Of a stretch of 64,000 nucleotides of DNA, positions 42,398 to 50,750 are shown piece by piece. Numbering within the stretch: position 1 is the stretch's first letter; each line of letters begins with the position of its first letter. The notes below the pieces were generated by a model that was given only the letters and a program-made list of their open reading frames with translations, made no database searches and had not been told where the DNA came from. The DNA comes from Streptomyces filamentosus (GTDB taxonomy: Bacteria; Actinomycetota; Actinomycetes; Streptomycetales; Streptomycetaceae). The stretch is from NCBI RefSeq assembly GCF_014654895.1, contig NZ_BNBE01000001.1, positions 3,804,501 to 3,868,500 of the forward strand, given 5' to 3'. Both the position numbers and the translations under genes were made by a program.

Positions 42398-43423
42398 CTA
42401 CTTGTACAGCGGGGCGGGCGGCCCGGCCTTCCCGAGCCCCGCCTCCAGCCAGATCCCGTACGCCTCCTGCCAGGGGCCCCTGCGGTAGTCCTCCAGGACC
42501 TTGTTGACCCGGCGCACCAGGTCGTCGTTGCCCAGCTTCGCCGCCACCCCGTAGTACTCCTCGGTGAACGGCTTCCCCTTGAGCTCCACCGCCGGGTCCT
42601 GCGCGGCCTGTCCGGCCGCCAGGGCGTTGTCGGTGACGACGGCGTCGACCTCGCCCATCTGGAGCCGGGCCAGGCAGTCCAGCTGGTTCGGCACCGTCAG
42701 CAGGTTCCGGTCCGCGGGGGTGCCGTCGCCCTCGTCCCTGAAGACCGCGCCGAAGGACTGCTCCTCCAGCGCCTCGTAGGCCGTGGAGCCCTCGGCGGTG
42801 CAGACCCGGCGCCCCTTCAGGGAGGCGTCGTGGCCGGTGACGGGCGAGGTCTTCGGCGCCAGCACCTGCTGCCCGGCCCGGAAGTAGGCGGTGGAGAACG
42901 CCACCTGCTTGATCCGCTTGCAGTTGATCGTCATCGTGCGGACCACGAGGTCCACCTTGCCGCTGTCGAGGGCCGCGATCCGCTGGTTGGTGGGCACGGT
43001 GCGGAAGACGACCGCGTCCTCGCTGCCCAGCAGGTCCTTCGCGATGGCCCGCGCCAGGGTGATGTCGAAGCCCTCCAGGGTGCCGCTCTCCGGGTCGCGG
43101 AAGCCCCAGCGGTAGCTGGACTGGTCGACGCCGACGATCAGCTTGCCCCGCCGCTTGATCGCGGAGACCGCGGGGCCGTCGGCCGTCGAGGGCCGCAGCG
43201 ACGCCTCCGGGTGCTCGCAGGTGTCGACCTTGACCTGCACGCCGGTGCCCACGCCGGGCCCCGGGCCGAAGGGGCCGGCGGGCGCCTCGGGGGCCGCCGC
43301 GTGGGTCAGCGGCAGCAGGGTGAGGGAGGCGGTCAGCGCGCAGGCCGCGCCCATCGCGGCCACGCCGCCCCAGCCCCGCAGCCGCCGGGCCGCCCGGCGC
43401 GCCGCCGGCTCGTCGTGTGCCAT
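42398..43423 (-). CDS. glnH: GlnH-type amino-acid-binding protein
   Basis: This 341-residue type-3 solute-binding protein has an N-terminal hydrophobic signal or anchor (GVAAMGAACALTASLTLLPL) and two binding lobes: LIVGVDQSSYRWGFRDPESG, EGFDITLARAIAKDLLG, then CTAEGSTAYEAL and VDAVVTDNALAAGQA. Actinobacterial GlnH beside pknG binds aspartate/glutamate-type ligands and signals through GlnX. There is no lipobox Cys, so it is anchored by the helix or secreted. ATG 43423 follows GAGGGGGCGG. It ends 73 bases before the helical-protein gene. No ABC permease accompanies it, supporting a sensing rather than transport role. Confidence 0.85.
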   Translation of the reverse strand: MAHDEPAARRAARRLRGWGGVAAMGAACALTASLTLLPLTHAAAPEAPAGPFGPGPGVGTGVQVKVDTCEHPEASLRPSTADGPAVSAIKRRGKLIVGVDQSSYRWGFRDPESGTLEGFDITLARAIAKDLLGSEDAVVFRTVPTNQRIAALDSGKVDLVVRTMTINCKRIKQVAFSTAYFRAGQQVLAPKTSPVTGHDASLKGRRVCTAEGSTAYEALEEQSFGAVFRDEGDGTPADRNLLTVPNQLDCLARLQMGEVDAVVTDNALAAGQAAQDPAVELKGKPFTEEYYGVAAKLGNDDLVRRVNKVLEDYRRGPWQEAYGIWLEAGLGKAGPPAPLYK

Positions 43424-43434
43424 GCCGCCCCCTC

Positions 43435-44889
43435 TCACCGGTACTCCGCCAGTCTTCGGTTGATGCCGAGCACCGCGGCCAGCGCGCCGAGCGCGCCCAG
43501 CGCCGCCGCGCCCAGTGGCAGTCCGCCGAGCGCGTCCACCGCCCCGCGCGCGGAGCGCGTGAACTCGTCCTGCTCGTGCGCGAGCGCCCGCTCCAGGGCC
43601 GCGTCGACCTGGTCGAAGGACCAGCCGGCCGAATCCTTCGGCTCCTCCGCGCCCTTGGGCCCGACGATCAGGTCGAGGGCCGCCCGGTACTCGCCCGCCT
43701 CGCCGAGCTCCCGCGCGGCGGCGTGCCGCTCGCGCCACTCGCCGGCCCGTGCGGTGGCCTCGGCCAGCGGGGCCCGGCCCGCCTCGTCGTCGGCGAGCCG
43801 GGTGGCCCGGCCGAGCGCGTCGGTCAGCGCGCCCATGCCGGTCTCGTACTCCGCCTCGTACTTGTCGTTCTTCCCGTCCTCGGTGAGCACCGCGCCCCGG
43901 GCGACCTGCGTCAGGTTCTCGTTGGCGCGGGCCTTGAGGGAGCTGATCCGGGCCTCGGTGAGGAGCTGGAGCGACTCCTGGCCCTCGCTCTGCGCGGAGC
44001 CGAGGCCGGCCCTGGCCACGGTGTGCGCCCCGGCCAGCCACAGCAGCACCACCACGGAGGCGGCGGTGGCGGCGAGCAGGCCCCGGCTGAACACCCGGTT
44101 CGTCCGCCGGTACTCCCGGCGCTGCGCCCACACCAGGAGGCCGAGCGCGAGGACCCCGGCGCCGAGCGCCGGGTAGGGCCAGGCGCGGGCGTCCGCGTCG
44201 TCCCGGTGCAGCCGGTCGGTCTCCGCCGCGTACAGCCGCTCGGCGGCGGGAAGCAGCCGGGTCGTCATCTCCTGGTTGGCGTACCGCAGATAGGCGCCGC
44301 CGAGGGGCAGCCCCTGGCGGTTCGCCGCCCGGGCCCGCTCCATCAGGCCGGTGTAGCGCGGCAGCAGTTCGTTGAGGGCGGTGATCTCGCGGGCGGACTC
44401 GCCCGAGCCGTCCGTGTTCGCCGCGGCCTTCACCAGGAGCCGGGAGGCGGTGGCGATGTCCCGGTCGTAGCGGGCGCGGGATTCGGCCGGTTCGAGCGTG
44501 CCGGCGAGGAAGCCGGCCGCGGCGGTCGAGTCGGCGTCGGCGAGGGAGCGGTAGATCGCGGCGGCGTCGGCGCTCAGGGGCTGGCTGCGGCCGACGACGT
44601 CCTCGGCGGCGGCGGAGCGGTCGGCGGCCTCCAGGCCGGCGACCGTGCCCAGCGCCAGGACGAGCAGGGCGAGGACGGCCCCGAGGATCCGCAGCCGTCC
44701 CGGCTCGGTCGTCGCGGCGGTCCGCAGCACCTCGCGCCCGGTGGCCCAGGCCCCCCGCGCGGGCGGCGGAGCGGCGCCGGGGGCGCCGGCGGCGGGCGGG
44801 CGCGAGCCCTGCGGCGGCACCGTCGGCCGCGCGGACGCGGGCGCCCCGGCCCGCGCCGCCCCGGCGGGCGCGCTCGGCGGGTGTGTCAC
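43435..44889 (-). CDS. glnX: GlnX-type transmembrane sensor relay
   Basis: This 484-residue protein has a Pro/Ala-rich cytoplasmic N-terminus (about 45 residues) and a first helix (LRILGAVLALLVLALGTVAG). A helical extracytoplasmic domain (about 85-230) is followed by two more membrane segments (YPALGAGVLALGLLVW, LLAATAASVVVLLWLAG), a second external domain and a last helix near the C-terminus. This layout matches GlnX, which passes GlnH ligand status to PknG in mycobacteria and corynebacteria. GTG 44889 follows GGGGGAGG. It is the first gene of the cluster, so its promoter region (44890-45110) controls the whole sensor-kinase set. Confidence 0.75.
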   Translation of the reverse strand: MTHPPSAPAGAARAGAPASARPTVPPQGSRPPAAGAPGAAPPPARGAWATGREVLRTAATTEPGRLRILGAVLALLVLALGTVAGLEAADRSAAAEDVVGRSQPLSADAAAIYRSLADADSTAAAGFLAGTLEPAESRARYDRDIATASRLLVKAAANTDGSGESAREITALNELLPRYTGLMERARAANRQGLPLGGAYLRYANQEMTTRLLPAAERLYAAETDRLHRDDADARAWPYPALGAGVLALGLLVWAQRREYRRTNRVFSRGLLAATAASVVVLLWLAGAHTVARAGLGSAQSEGQESLQLLTEARISSLKARANENLTQVARGAVLTEDGKNDKYEAEYETGMGALTDALGRATRLADDEAGRAPLAEATARAGEWRERHAAARELGEAGEYRAALDLIVGPKGAEEPKDSAGWSFDQVDAALERALAHEQDEFTRSARGAVDALGGLPLGAAALGALGALAAVLGINRRLAEYR

Positions 44890-45110
44890 GTGACCTCCCC
44901 CTCGGTCTCGACGTCGATCGACCCCGGCGAGCAGTATGGCCGCAGGGGACCCGCCCGCACACCGGGAATGACACGATCTTGTGCCTATCGTGCCGCACTC
45001 CCGCGGGACTTCCGAGGGCGAACCCCCCTCGCCGCCGCGCCGGGACCTCCCGGTCCCTCCCCGAGCCCTCCCCGAACTCCCCTCGAACACCCCTCACTCT
45101 GAATACGACG

Positions 45111-45141
45111 GATCCCCCGGATCGGTTCCACCCGGGGGATC
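45111..45141 (-). terminator. terminator of the csn operon
   Basis: A 10-bp stem (GATCCCCCGG at 45111-45120 with CCGGGGGATC at 45132-45141) lies just downstream of csnK. The sequence from 44890 to 45110 holds no gene and includes the glnX promoter region. Confidence 0.75.
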
Positions 45142-45167
45142 GCTCGAACAGGTGAACATGCGCGGGG

Positions 45168-46142
45168 TCAGCCCGCGTAGTGCGCCCGCAGCCGCTCCGC
45201 CGCCCCCGGGACCGCGCCCCACTGGTCCAGGGCGAGCAGCCCCGCGCCCAGCACCGGAGGCGCCGTCACGAAGCGGACGACCGCCTTCGGTGCCCGCTCC
45301 GCGAGGAGTTCGCGCAGCCGGTCCTCCAGCTGCGGGTGCCGGGCGGCGAGCACGCTGCCGCCGAGGACCACCGGCGCCTCCTCGTCCAGCAGGTCCAGCC
45401 GCCGCAGCGCGACCGTCGACAGCGCCACGACCTCCTCGGCCATCCGGTGCACCAGCGACAGCGCCACCGGGTCGCCCTCCGCCGCCACCCGGAAGAGCAC
45501 CGGGGCCATCTCGTGCCGCCGGGCGTGCGTGATCCGGCCCAGGTGCACGGCCTCGATCAGCGCGTACATGCTGTCCAGGCCGAAGTGCGCGGGCAGCGCG
45601 CGGGCCAGCTCCGTCGGCTCGCCCCGGCCGTCCTCCGCGCGCGCCGCGAACCACATGGCCTCGTCGGAGAGTCCGCCGCCCCCGCCCCAGTCCCCGGATA
45701 TCTTCCCGATCGCCGGGAAGCGGGCGGTCCGCCCGTCCGGGGTCATGCCCACGCAGTTCACGCCCGCGCCGCACACCACCGCGACCCCGCGCGGCTCGTC
45801 GAGCCCGGCCCGCAGGATCGCGAAGGTGTCGTTGTGGACCCGTACCGAGCGGCTCAGGTCCCGCGCGTACAGGGCCCGTTCCAGCTCCAGCTCCTCGACC
45901 GGCAGGTCGGCGTTGGCCAGACAGGCGGTCACGTGGGCGAAGGCGGGGGGCACGCCCGCGTCGGCGGCCGCCCGCCCCACGATCTCCGCCAGCGCGCCGA
46001 CCGCCTCGGCCACCCCCACCACCGGGGGCTGGAACCCGCCGCCGCGCGCGGAGCCCAGGACGGTCCCGTCCGCGGCGAGCACCGCCACGTCGGTCTTGCT
46101 GTTCCCCGCGTCGACCGCGAGGAGCACGTCGTCCGGGTTCAC
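45168..46142 (-). CDS. csnK: glucosamine-type sugar kinase CsnK (BadF/BadG ATPase family)
   Basis: This 324-residue ASKHA-fold kinase has the phosphate-1 motif VDAGNSKTDVAV, then VHNDTFAILRAG, an adenosine-site VVCGAGVNC, the KISGDWGGGGGLSDEA motif and VLGGSVL. In Streptomyces lividans and coelicolor the last gene of the csn operon encodes a kinase for glucosamine-type sugars released from chitosan oligosaccharides. It starts at GTG 46142, overlapping the csnH stop (GTGA), and is followed by the operon terminator. Confidence 0.8.
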   Translation of the reverse strand: MNPDDVLLAVDAGNSKTDVAVLAADGTVLGSARGGGFQPPVVGVAEAVGALAEIVGRAAADAGVPPAFAHVTACLANADLPVEELELERALYARDLSRSVRVHNDTFAILRAGLDEPRGVAVVCGAGVNCVGMTPDGRTARFPAIGKISGDWGGGGGLSDEAMWFAARAEDGRGEPTELARALPAHFGLDSMYALIEAVHLGRITHARRHEMAPVLFRVAAEGDPVALSLVHRMAEEVVALSTVALRRLDLLDEEAPVVLGGSVLAARHPQLEDRLRELLAERAPKAVVRFVTAPPVLGAGLLALDQWGAVPGAAERLRAHYAG

Positions 46143-47404
46143 GCCCACGCCAGGTGCTCCCGGTTGTGGGCGATCAGCCGGTCGGTGAGCTGCTCGGCGT
46201 ACGCGTACTGGCCGACCAGCGGGTGCGCGAGCAGCGCCTTGAAGACCCGCTCCCGGCCGCCCCGCAGGGCCGCGTCGAGCGCCAGGTCCTCGTAGGCCGT
46301 CACGTTCGCGATCAGCCCGGCGTACAGCGGGTCCACCGGCGCGACCGGCAGCGGCACCGCCCCGCCGGGGCCGACCGCCGCCTGCGTCTCGATGACGGCG
46401 TCGTCCGGCAGGAACGGCAGCGTGCCGTTGTTGTACGTGTTCACCACCTGGTACGGCGAACCCCCGCCGCCCAGCAGGGACGCCGCCAGGTCCACGGCCG
46501 CCTCCGAGTAGAAGGCGCCGCCGCGCTTGGCGAGCAGCTCCGGCTTCTCGTCGAGCGCCGGGTCCCCGTACATCTCCAGGAGTTCCTTCTCCATCGCGGC
46601 GACCTCGGCGGCCCGCGACGGCTTGGTGCGCAGCTCCGCCACGACCTCGTCGTGCGCGTAGTAGTAGCGCAGGTAGTACGAGGGGACGACCCCGAACCGG
46701 TCCATCACCAGGCGCGGCAGGTGCAGGTCGCCGGCGAGGGCGTCGCCGTGCTCGGCGAGCAGCCGCGGCAGCACGTCCTCGCCGGCCGGGCCGCCGAGCC
46801 GCACGCCGGTCTCCCAGGTGAGGTGGTTGAGGCCGACGTGGTCGAGGTGGACCTCGGACGGGGCCACGCCGAGGAGCTTCGCGAACTTCCGCTGGAAGCC
46901 GATGGCGACGTTGCACAGGCCGACGGCCTTGTGCCCGGCGTTCAGCAGGGCGCGGGTGACGATGCCGACGGGGTTGGTGAAGTCGATGATCCAGGCGTCC
47001 GGGTTGGCGCGCCGGACCCGCTCCGCGATGTCGAGGACGACGGGGACCGTGCGCAGCGCCTTGGCGAGGCCGCCGGCGCCGGTGGTCTCCTGGCCGACGC
47101 AGCCGCACTCCAGCGGCCAGGTCTCGTCCTGGTTCCGGGCGGCCTGGCCGCCGACGCGGAGCTGGAGGAGGACGGCGTCGGCCCCCTCGACGGCGGCGTC
47201 GAGGTCGGTCGTCGTGGTGATCGCCCCGTCGTGCTCCTGCTTGGCGAAGATCCGCCGGGCGAGGCCGCCGACGAGGTCGAGCCGGTCGGCGGCGGGGTCG
47301 ACGAGGACGAGTTCGGTGATGGGCAGGGTGTCGCGCAGCCGCGCGAATCCGTCGATCAGTTCGGGGGTGTAGGTGGAACCGCCCCCCACGACAGCGAGCT
47401 TCAT
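46139..47404 (-). CDS. csnH: family 4 glycoside hydrolase CsnH
   Basis: This 421-residue GH4 enzyme has the NAD-binding MKLAVVGGGSTYTPELIDG at the N-terminus, the metal-site GLCNVAIG segment with Cys, and VGLNHLTW with its His. GH4 enzymes use NAD and Mn in a redox-assisted hydrolysis, typically on phosphorylated or short intracellular oligosaccharides. Here it should cleave imported glucosamine oligosaccharides in the cytosol. It overlaps csnK by four bases and follows csnG after seven. Confidence 0.85.
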   Translation of the reverse strand: MKLAVVGGGSTYTPELIDGFARLRDTLPITELVLVDPAADRLDLVGGLARRIFAKQEHDGAITTTTDLDAAVEGADAVLLQLRVGGQAARNQDETWPLECGCVGQETTGAGGLAKALRTVPVVLDIAERVRRANPDAWIIDFTNPVGIVTRALLNAGHKAVGLCNVAIGFQRKFAKLLGVAPSEVHLDHVGLNHLTWETGVRLGGPAGEDVLPRLLAEHGDALAGDLHLPRLVMDRFGVVPSYYLRYYYAHDEVVAELRTKPSRAAEVAAMEKELLEMYGDPALDEKPELLAKRGGAFYSEAAVDLAASLLGGGGSPYQVVNTYNNGTLPFLPDDAVIETQAAVGPGGAVPLPVAPVDPLYAGLIANVTAYEDLALDAALRGGRERVFKALLAHPLVGQYAYAEQLTDRLIAHNREHLAWA

Positions 47405-47411
47405 TCTCGTA

Positions 47412-48290
47412 TCAGCCCTTCACTCCGGTCAGTGTGACTCCCTCGACGAACGCCTTCTGGGCGAAGAAGAACACGAGGATCACGGGGGCCATGACCAGGA
47501 CGGTCGCGGCCATGGTCAGATTCCAGTCGGTGTGGTGCGCGCCCTTGAAGGACTCCAGGCCGTAACTGAGCGTCCAGGCGCCGGGGTTCTCGGAGGCGTA
47601 GATCTGCGGCCCGAAGTAGTCGTTCCAGCAGTAGAAGAACTGGAAGAGGGCGACGGCGGCGATGCCGGGCTTCGCCATCGGCAGCACGATCCGCAGCAGG
47701 GTGCGCAGTTCGCCGCAGCCGTCGATGCGGGCCGCCTCGACGTACTCGTCGGGGATGGTGAGGAGGAACTGCCGCAGCAGGAAGACGGCGAAGGCGTCGC
47801 CGAAGGCCATCGGGACGATCAGCGGCCACAGCGTGCCCGACAGGTCCATCTGCTTGGCCCAGAACAGGTACATCGGGATGATCACGACCTGCGGCGGCAG
47901 CATCATCATCGCGATGACGAGCAGCATCGACAGGTGCCGGCCGCGGAAGCGGAACTTGGCGAGGGCGTACGCCACCGGGACGGACGACACCACGACGAGG
48001 AGGGTGCCGAGTCCCGAGTAGAGCAGCGAGTTCCGCCACCAGGTGAGGAAGCCCTCGGTCTCGAAGACCTTGGTGTAGTTCTCCCAGTGCCAGCTGTCCG
48101 GGGTCAGGTCCCGGGTGAGCGCCTGCTGGTCGCTCATCAGGGAGGTGAGGAGGACGAAGACGAAGGGCAGCACGAAGAAGAGGGCCGCGGCGACGCCGAG
48201 CGCGTGCACGGCGATCCACTGGAGCAGCGCCTTGCGGCGGGCCCGCAGGGCGGCGGGGCTCGTGGCGGAGGGGGCGGTTGCGGTGGTCAT
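47412..48290 (-). CDS. csnG: sugar ABC permease CsnG (MalG type)
   Basis: This 292-residue inner-membrane permease has six predicted helices and the EAA loop AARIDGCGELRTLLRIVLP, the docking site for the ATPase. It pairs with CsnF. The operon has no ATPase, as for other Streptomyces sugar importers that share the multitask ATPase MsiK. It is separated from csnF by three bases. Confidence 0.85.
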   Translation of the reverse strand: MTTATAPSATSPAALRARRKALLQWIAVHALGVAAALFFVLPFVFVLLTSLMSDQQALTRDLTPDSWHWENYTKVFETEGFLTWWRNSLLYSGLGTLLVVVSSVPVAYALAKFRFRGRHLSMLLVIAMMMLPPQVVIIPMYLFWAKQMDLSGTLWPLIVPMAFGDAFAVFLLRQFLLTIPDEYVEAARIDGCGELRTLLRIVLPMAKPGIAAVALFQFFYCWNDYFGPQIYASENPGAWTLSYGLESFKGAHHTDWNLTMAATVLVMAPVILVFFFAQKAFVEGVTLTGVKG

Positions 48291-48293
48291 GGT

Positions 48294-49298
48294 TCAGTCC
48301 CCCGAGCCGATCAGGCCGCCGCGCCGGCGCATGAGCAGGGCGGTGAAGGCCATGGAGAAGGCGAAGAGCACGAGCGCGATCACACAGGCCGCGCCGTAGT
48401 TGAACTGGCTGAAGCCGAGGTTGTAGACGAGCTGCGGCAGGGTGAGCGTGGAGTCGTCCGGGTAGCCGGGGACGAAGACCTCGCCGGAGCCGCCCATCTT
48501 CCCCGAGGCGACCTTGGCGGCCACGATCGGCTGCGTGTAGTACTGCATCGCGCTGATGATCCCGGTGACGACGGCGAAGAGGATGATCGGCGAGATGTTC
48601 GGCAGCGTGATGTGCCGGAACCGCTGCCAGGGGCCCGCGCCGTCGAGCTGGGCGGCCTCGTACTGCTCCTTCGGCACGTCCAGCAGGGCGGCCATGAAGA
48701 TGACCATGAGGTCGCCGACGCCCCACACGGCGAGGACGGTGAGGGCCGGCTTGGCCCAGGCGGCGTCGTTGAACCAGGCGGGGGCGGGCAGCCCGGCCGC
48801 CTCCAGGAGCGAGTTGACCGGCCCGGTGCCGGGGTTGAGCAGGAAGACGAAGGCGAGGGTCGCCGCCACCGGCGGTGCCAGGTAGGGCAGGTAGAAGAGG
48901 GTCCGGAAGACCCCCGCCCCCGACTTGATCTTGGTGATCAGCAGGCCGATGCCGAGGCCGAAGAGGACCCGGCAGCTCACCATGACCACGCAGAGCCAGA
49001 GGGTGTTCTGGAGGGCGGGCCAGAACTGGGGGAAGTCGGAGAAGACGTACGCCCAGTTGTCGAGGCCGCGCCACTGCGGCGGGTTGAGGCCGTCGTACCG
49101 CATCAGCGAGAAGTAGACGGTGGAGGCCATCGGATAGACGAAGAAGAAGCCGAAGCCGATCAGCCACGGCGACATGAAGGCGAGGGTGCGCAGCGCGTCG
49201 CGCCGGCGCTTCGACCGCAGGGTGTTGCGCCCCCGGGCGACGGGGCCGGAGGCGGCCGGGGCGGCCGCCTCCTTCGCGGGCAGGATGTCCGTGCTCAT
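48294..49298 (-). CDS. csnF: sugar ABC permease CsnF (MalF type)
   Basis: This 334-residue permease has an N-terminal cytoplasmic segment (about 40 residues), six helices beginning SPWLIGFGFFFVYPMAST, and the EAA loop AAQLDGAGPWQRFRHITLP. It forms the channel with CsnG for oligosaccharides delivered by CsnE. The gene begins 16 bases after the csnE stop, so the importer genes are one transcript. Confidence 0.85.
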   Translation of the reverse strand: MSTDILPAKEAAAPAASGPVARGRNTLRSKRRRDALRTLAFMSPWLIGFGFFFVYPMASTVYFSLMRYDGLNPPQWRGLDNWAYVFSDFPQFWPALQNTLWLCVVMVSCRVLFGLGIGLLITKIKSGAGVFRTLFYLPYLAPPVAATLAFVFLLNPGTGPVNSLLEAAGLPAPAWFNDAAWAKPALTVLAVWGVGDLMVIFMAALLDVPKEQYEAAQLDGAGPWQRFRHITLPNISPIILFAVVTGIISAMQYYTQPIVAAKVASGKMGGSGEVFVPGYPDDSTLTLPQLVYNLGFSQFNYGAACVIALVLFAFSMAFTALLMRRRGGLIGSGD

Positions 49299-49314
49299 GG
49301 GTGGGGTCCGGCCG

Positions 49315-50661
49315 TCACTTCGCCGCGGCGATGTCGCGGTCGATCTGGGCCGCGGTGTCCGCGAGGCCCTTCTTCAGGTCGGGGACCTGGCCCTTCTCGT
49401 ACTGCTGGGCGAACTTCTGGAGGGTGTCCTGGTAGGCGGAGCCGTTCACCGCGCCGTCCGAGGTGGTGGACTTCGGGTGGCGGGCGATGTCCAGGAAGGT
49501 CTTGAAGCGGGCGTCGAACTTCAGGTCGGGGGACTTCAGGGCGTCCAGGGTGGAGGGGACGTTCCCGATGGCGTTGGCGAAGCCCACCACGGCCTCGGTG
49601 TCCGTGGTCATGTACTTGACCAGTTCCCAGGCGGCGTTCTGCTTCTTGCTCTGCGGCGCGATGCCCATGATCGTGCCGGAGAGGTAGCCCTTGCCGTACT
49701 CGGCGGCCTCGTCGTCCGCGACGGGCAGCGGCGCGACGCCGACCTCGAAGGGGACCTTGGCCTCCTTGATGAAGTTCAGCCGCCACTCGCCGTCCAGCTG
49801 CATGGCGACCTGGCCGGTCTGGAAGGGGTGCTTGGCGCCCCACTCGTCGCCGAAGGTGGTGCGGTACCTGTCGAGCTTCGCGAAGCCGCCGAGCGCGTCC
49901 ACCAGCGACTTCTGGTACGTCATCATCTCGGCGAAGGCCGGGTCGGTGCCCACCGCGGACTTGCCGTCCTCGCCGAAGTAACCGCCGTGGCCCCACTGCG
50001 ACATGTAGTGCGAGACGACCGTCTCGTAGCCGAGGTAGGTCGGCATGAAGCCGAGCCGCTCGTACGAGTCGCCCTTCTCCTTCGTCAGCTTCTTCGCGAC
50101 CGCGGTGAACTCGGACCAGGTCTTCGGCGGGGCCTCGGGGTCGAGCCCGGCCTTCCGGAAGGCGTCCTTGTTGTAGTAGAGGCCGTACGCGTCGGAGAGC
50201 AGCGGCAGGGTGCAGCGCTTGCCCTCGAACTGGGTGTAGTCCTGGAGGACCTTCGGGAAGGTCTTGTCGAGGTCCAGCCCGTCCTTCTCGATGAAGGGCT
50301 TCAGGTCCGCGAGGGCGCCCGTGTGGCAGAACTTGCCGACGTTGGCGGTGGTGAACGAGGCGACCACGTCGGGGCCGTTGGAGCCGCCCGCGCGCAGCGC
50401 CTGGCCGAGCTTGTCGTCGTTGATGTTGCCGACGATCTTCACCTTGATGTTCGGGTGGGCCTTGGTGAAGCGGGCGACGTTCTCCTCGATCGCCTTGACC
50501 TCGGAGGGGGCCGTCCAGCCGTGCCAGAAGGTGAGGGTGGTCTCCGCCTTCGGGTCGTCCGCCGCCGCGTTGTTCGCGGAGCCGGTACAGGCGGAGGCGA
50601 AGAGGGCGATCGAGGCGGTGGCGGCGAGCGCGGCGGCGCTCCTGCGGGTGCGTGCGGGCAT
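49315..50661 (-). CDS. csnE: sugar-binding lipoprotein CsnE
   Basis: This 448-residue family-1 solute-binding protein has a lipoprotein signal peptide with lipobox FASAC (Cys25). The mature protein shows the ETTLTFWHGWTAPSEVKAIEE opening, the YNKDAFRKAGLDPEAPPKTW segment and a C-terminal helical lobe. It is expected to bind glucosamine oligosaccharides outside the membrane and hand them to CsnF/CsnG. ATG 50661 follows GGGAGACC. A perfect 9-bp stem-loop separates it from csnR and may set the ratio of regulator to binding protein. Confidence 0.85.
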   Translation of the reverse strand: MPARTRRSAAALAATASIALFASACTGSANNAAADDPKAETTLTFWHGWTAPSEVKAIEENVARFTKAHPNIKVKIVGNINDDKLGQALRAGGSNGPDVVASFTTANVGKFCHTGALADLKPFIEKDGLDLDKTFPKVLQDYTQFEGKRCTLPLLSDAYGLYYNKDAFRKAGLDPEAPPKTWSEFTAVAKKLTKEKGDSYERLGFMPTYLGYETVVSHYMSQWGHGGYFGEDGKSAVGTDPAFAEMMTYQKSLVDALGGFAKLDRYRTTFGDEWGAKHPFQTGQVAMQLDGEWRLNFIKEAKVPFEVGVAPLPVADDEAAEYGKGYLSGTIMGIAPQSKKQNAAWELVKYMTTDTEAVVGFANAIGNVPSTLDALKSPDLKFDARFKTFLDIARHPKSTTSDGAVNGSAYQDTLQKFAQQYEKGQVPDLKKGLADTAAQIDRDIAAAK

Positions 50662-50700
50662 GGCGGGGTCTCCCTGGAGGGTGGGACGTGGCGGGGGCCG

Positions 50701-50726
50701 GTCCCGGGCGAGGAGGTGCCCGGGAC
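50701..50726 (-). terminator. intercistronic stem-loop between csnR and csnE
   Basis: GTCCCGGGC (50701-50709) pairs perfectly with GCCCGGGAC (50718-50726) around an 8-base loop. It has no T tract and the genes on both sides belong to one operon, so partial termination or 5'-end mRNA protection of csnE is more likely than full termination. Confidence 0.6.
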
Positions 50727-50750
50727 CGTCGTACGGGGGACGGGGACGGG

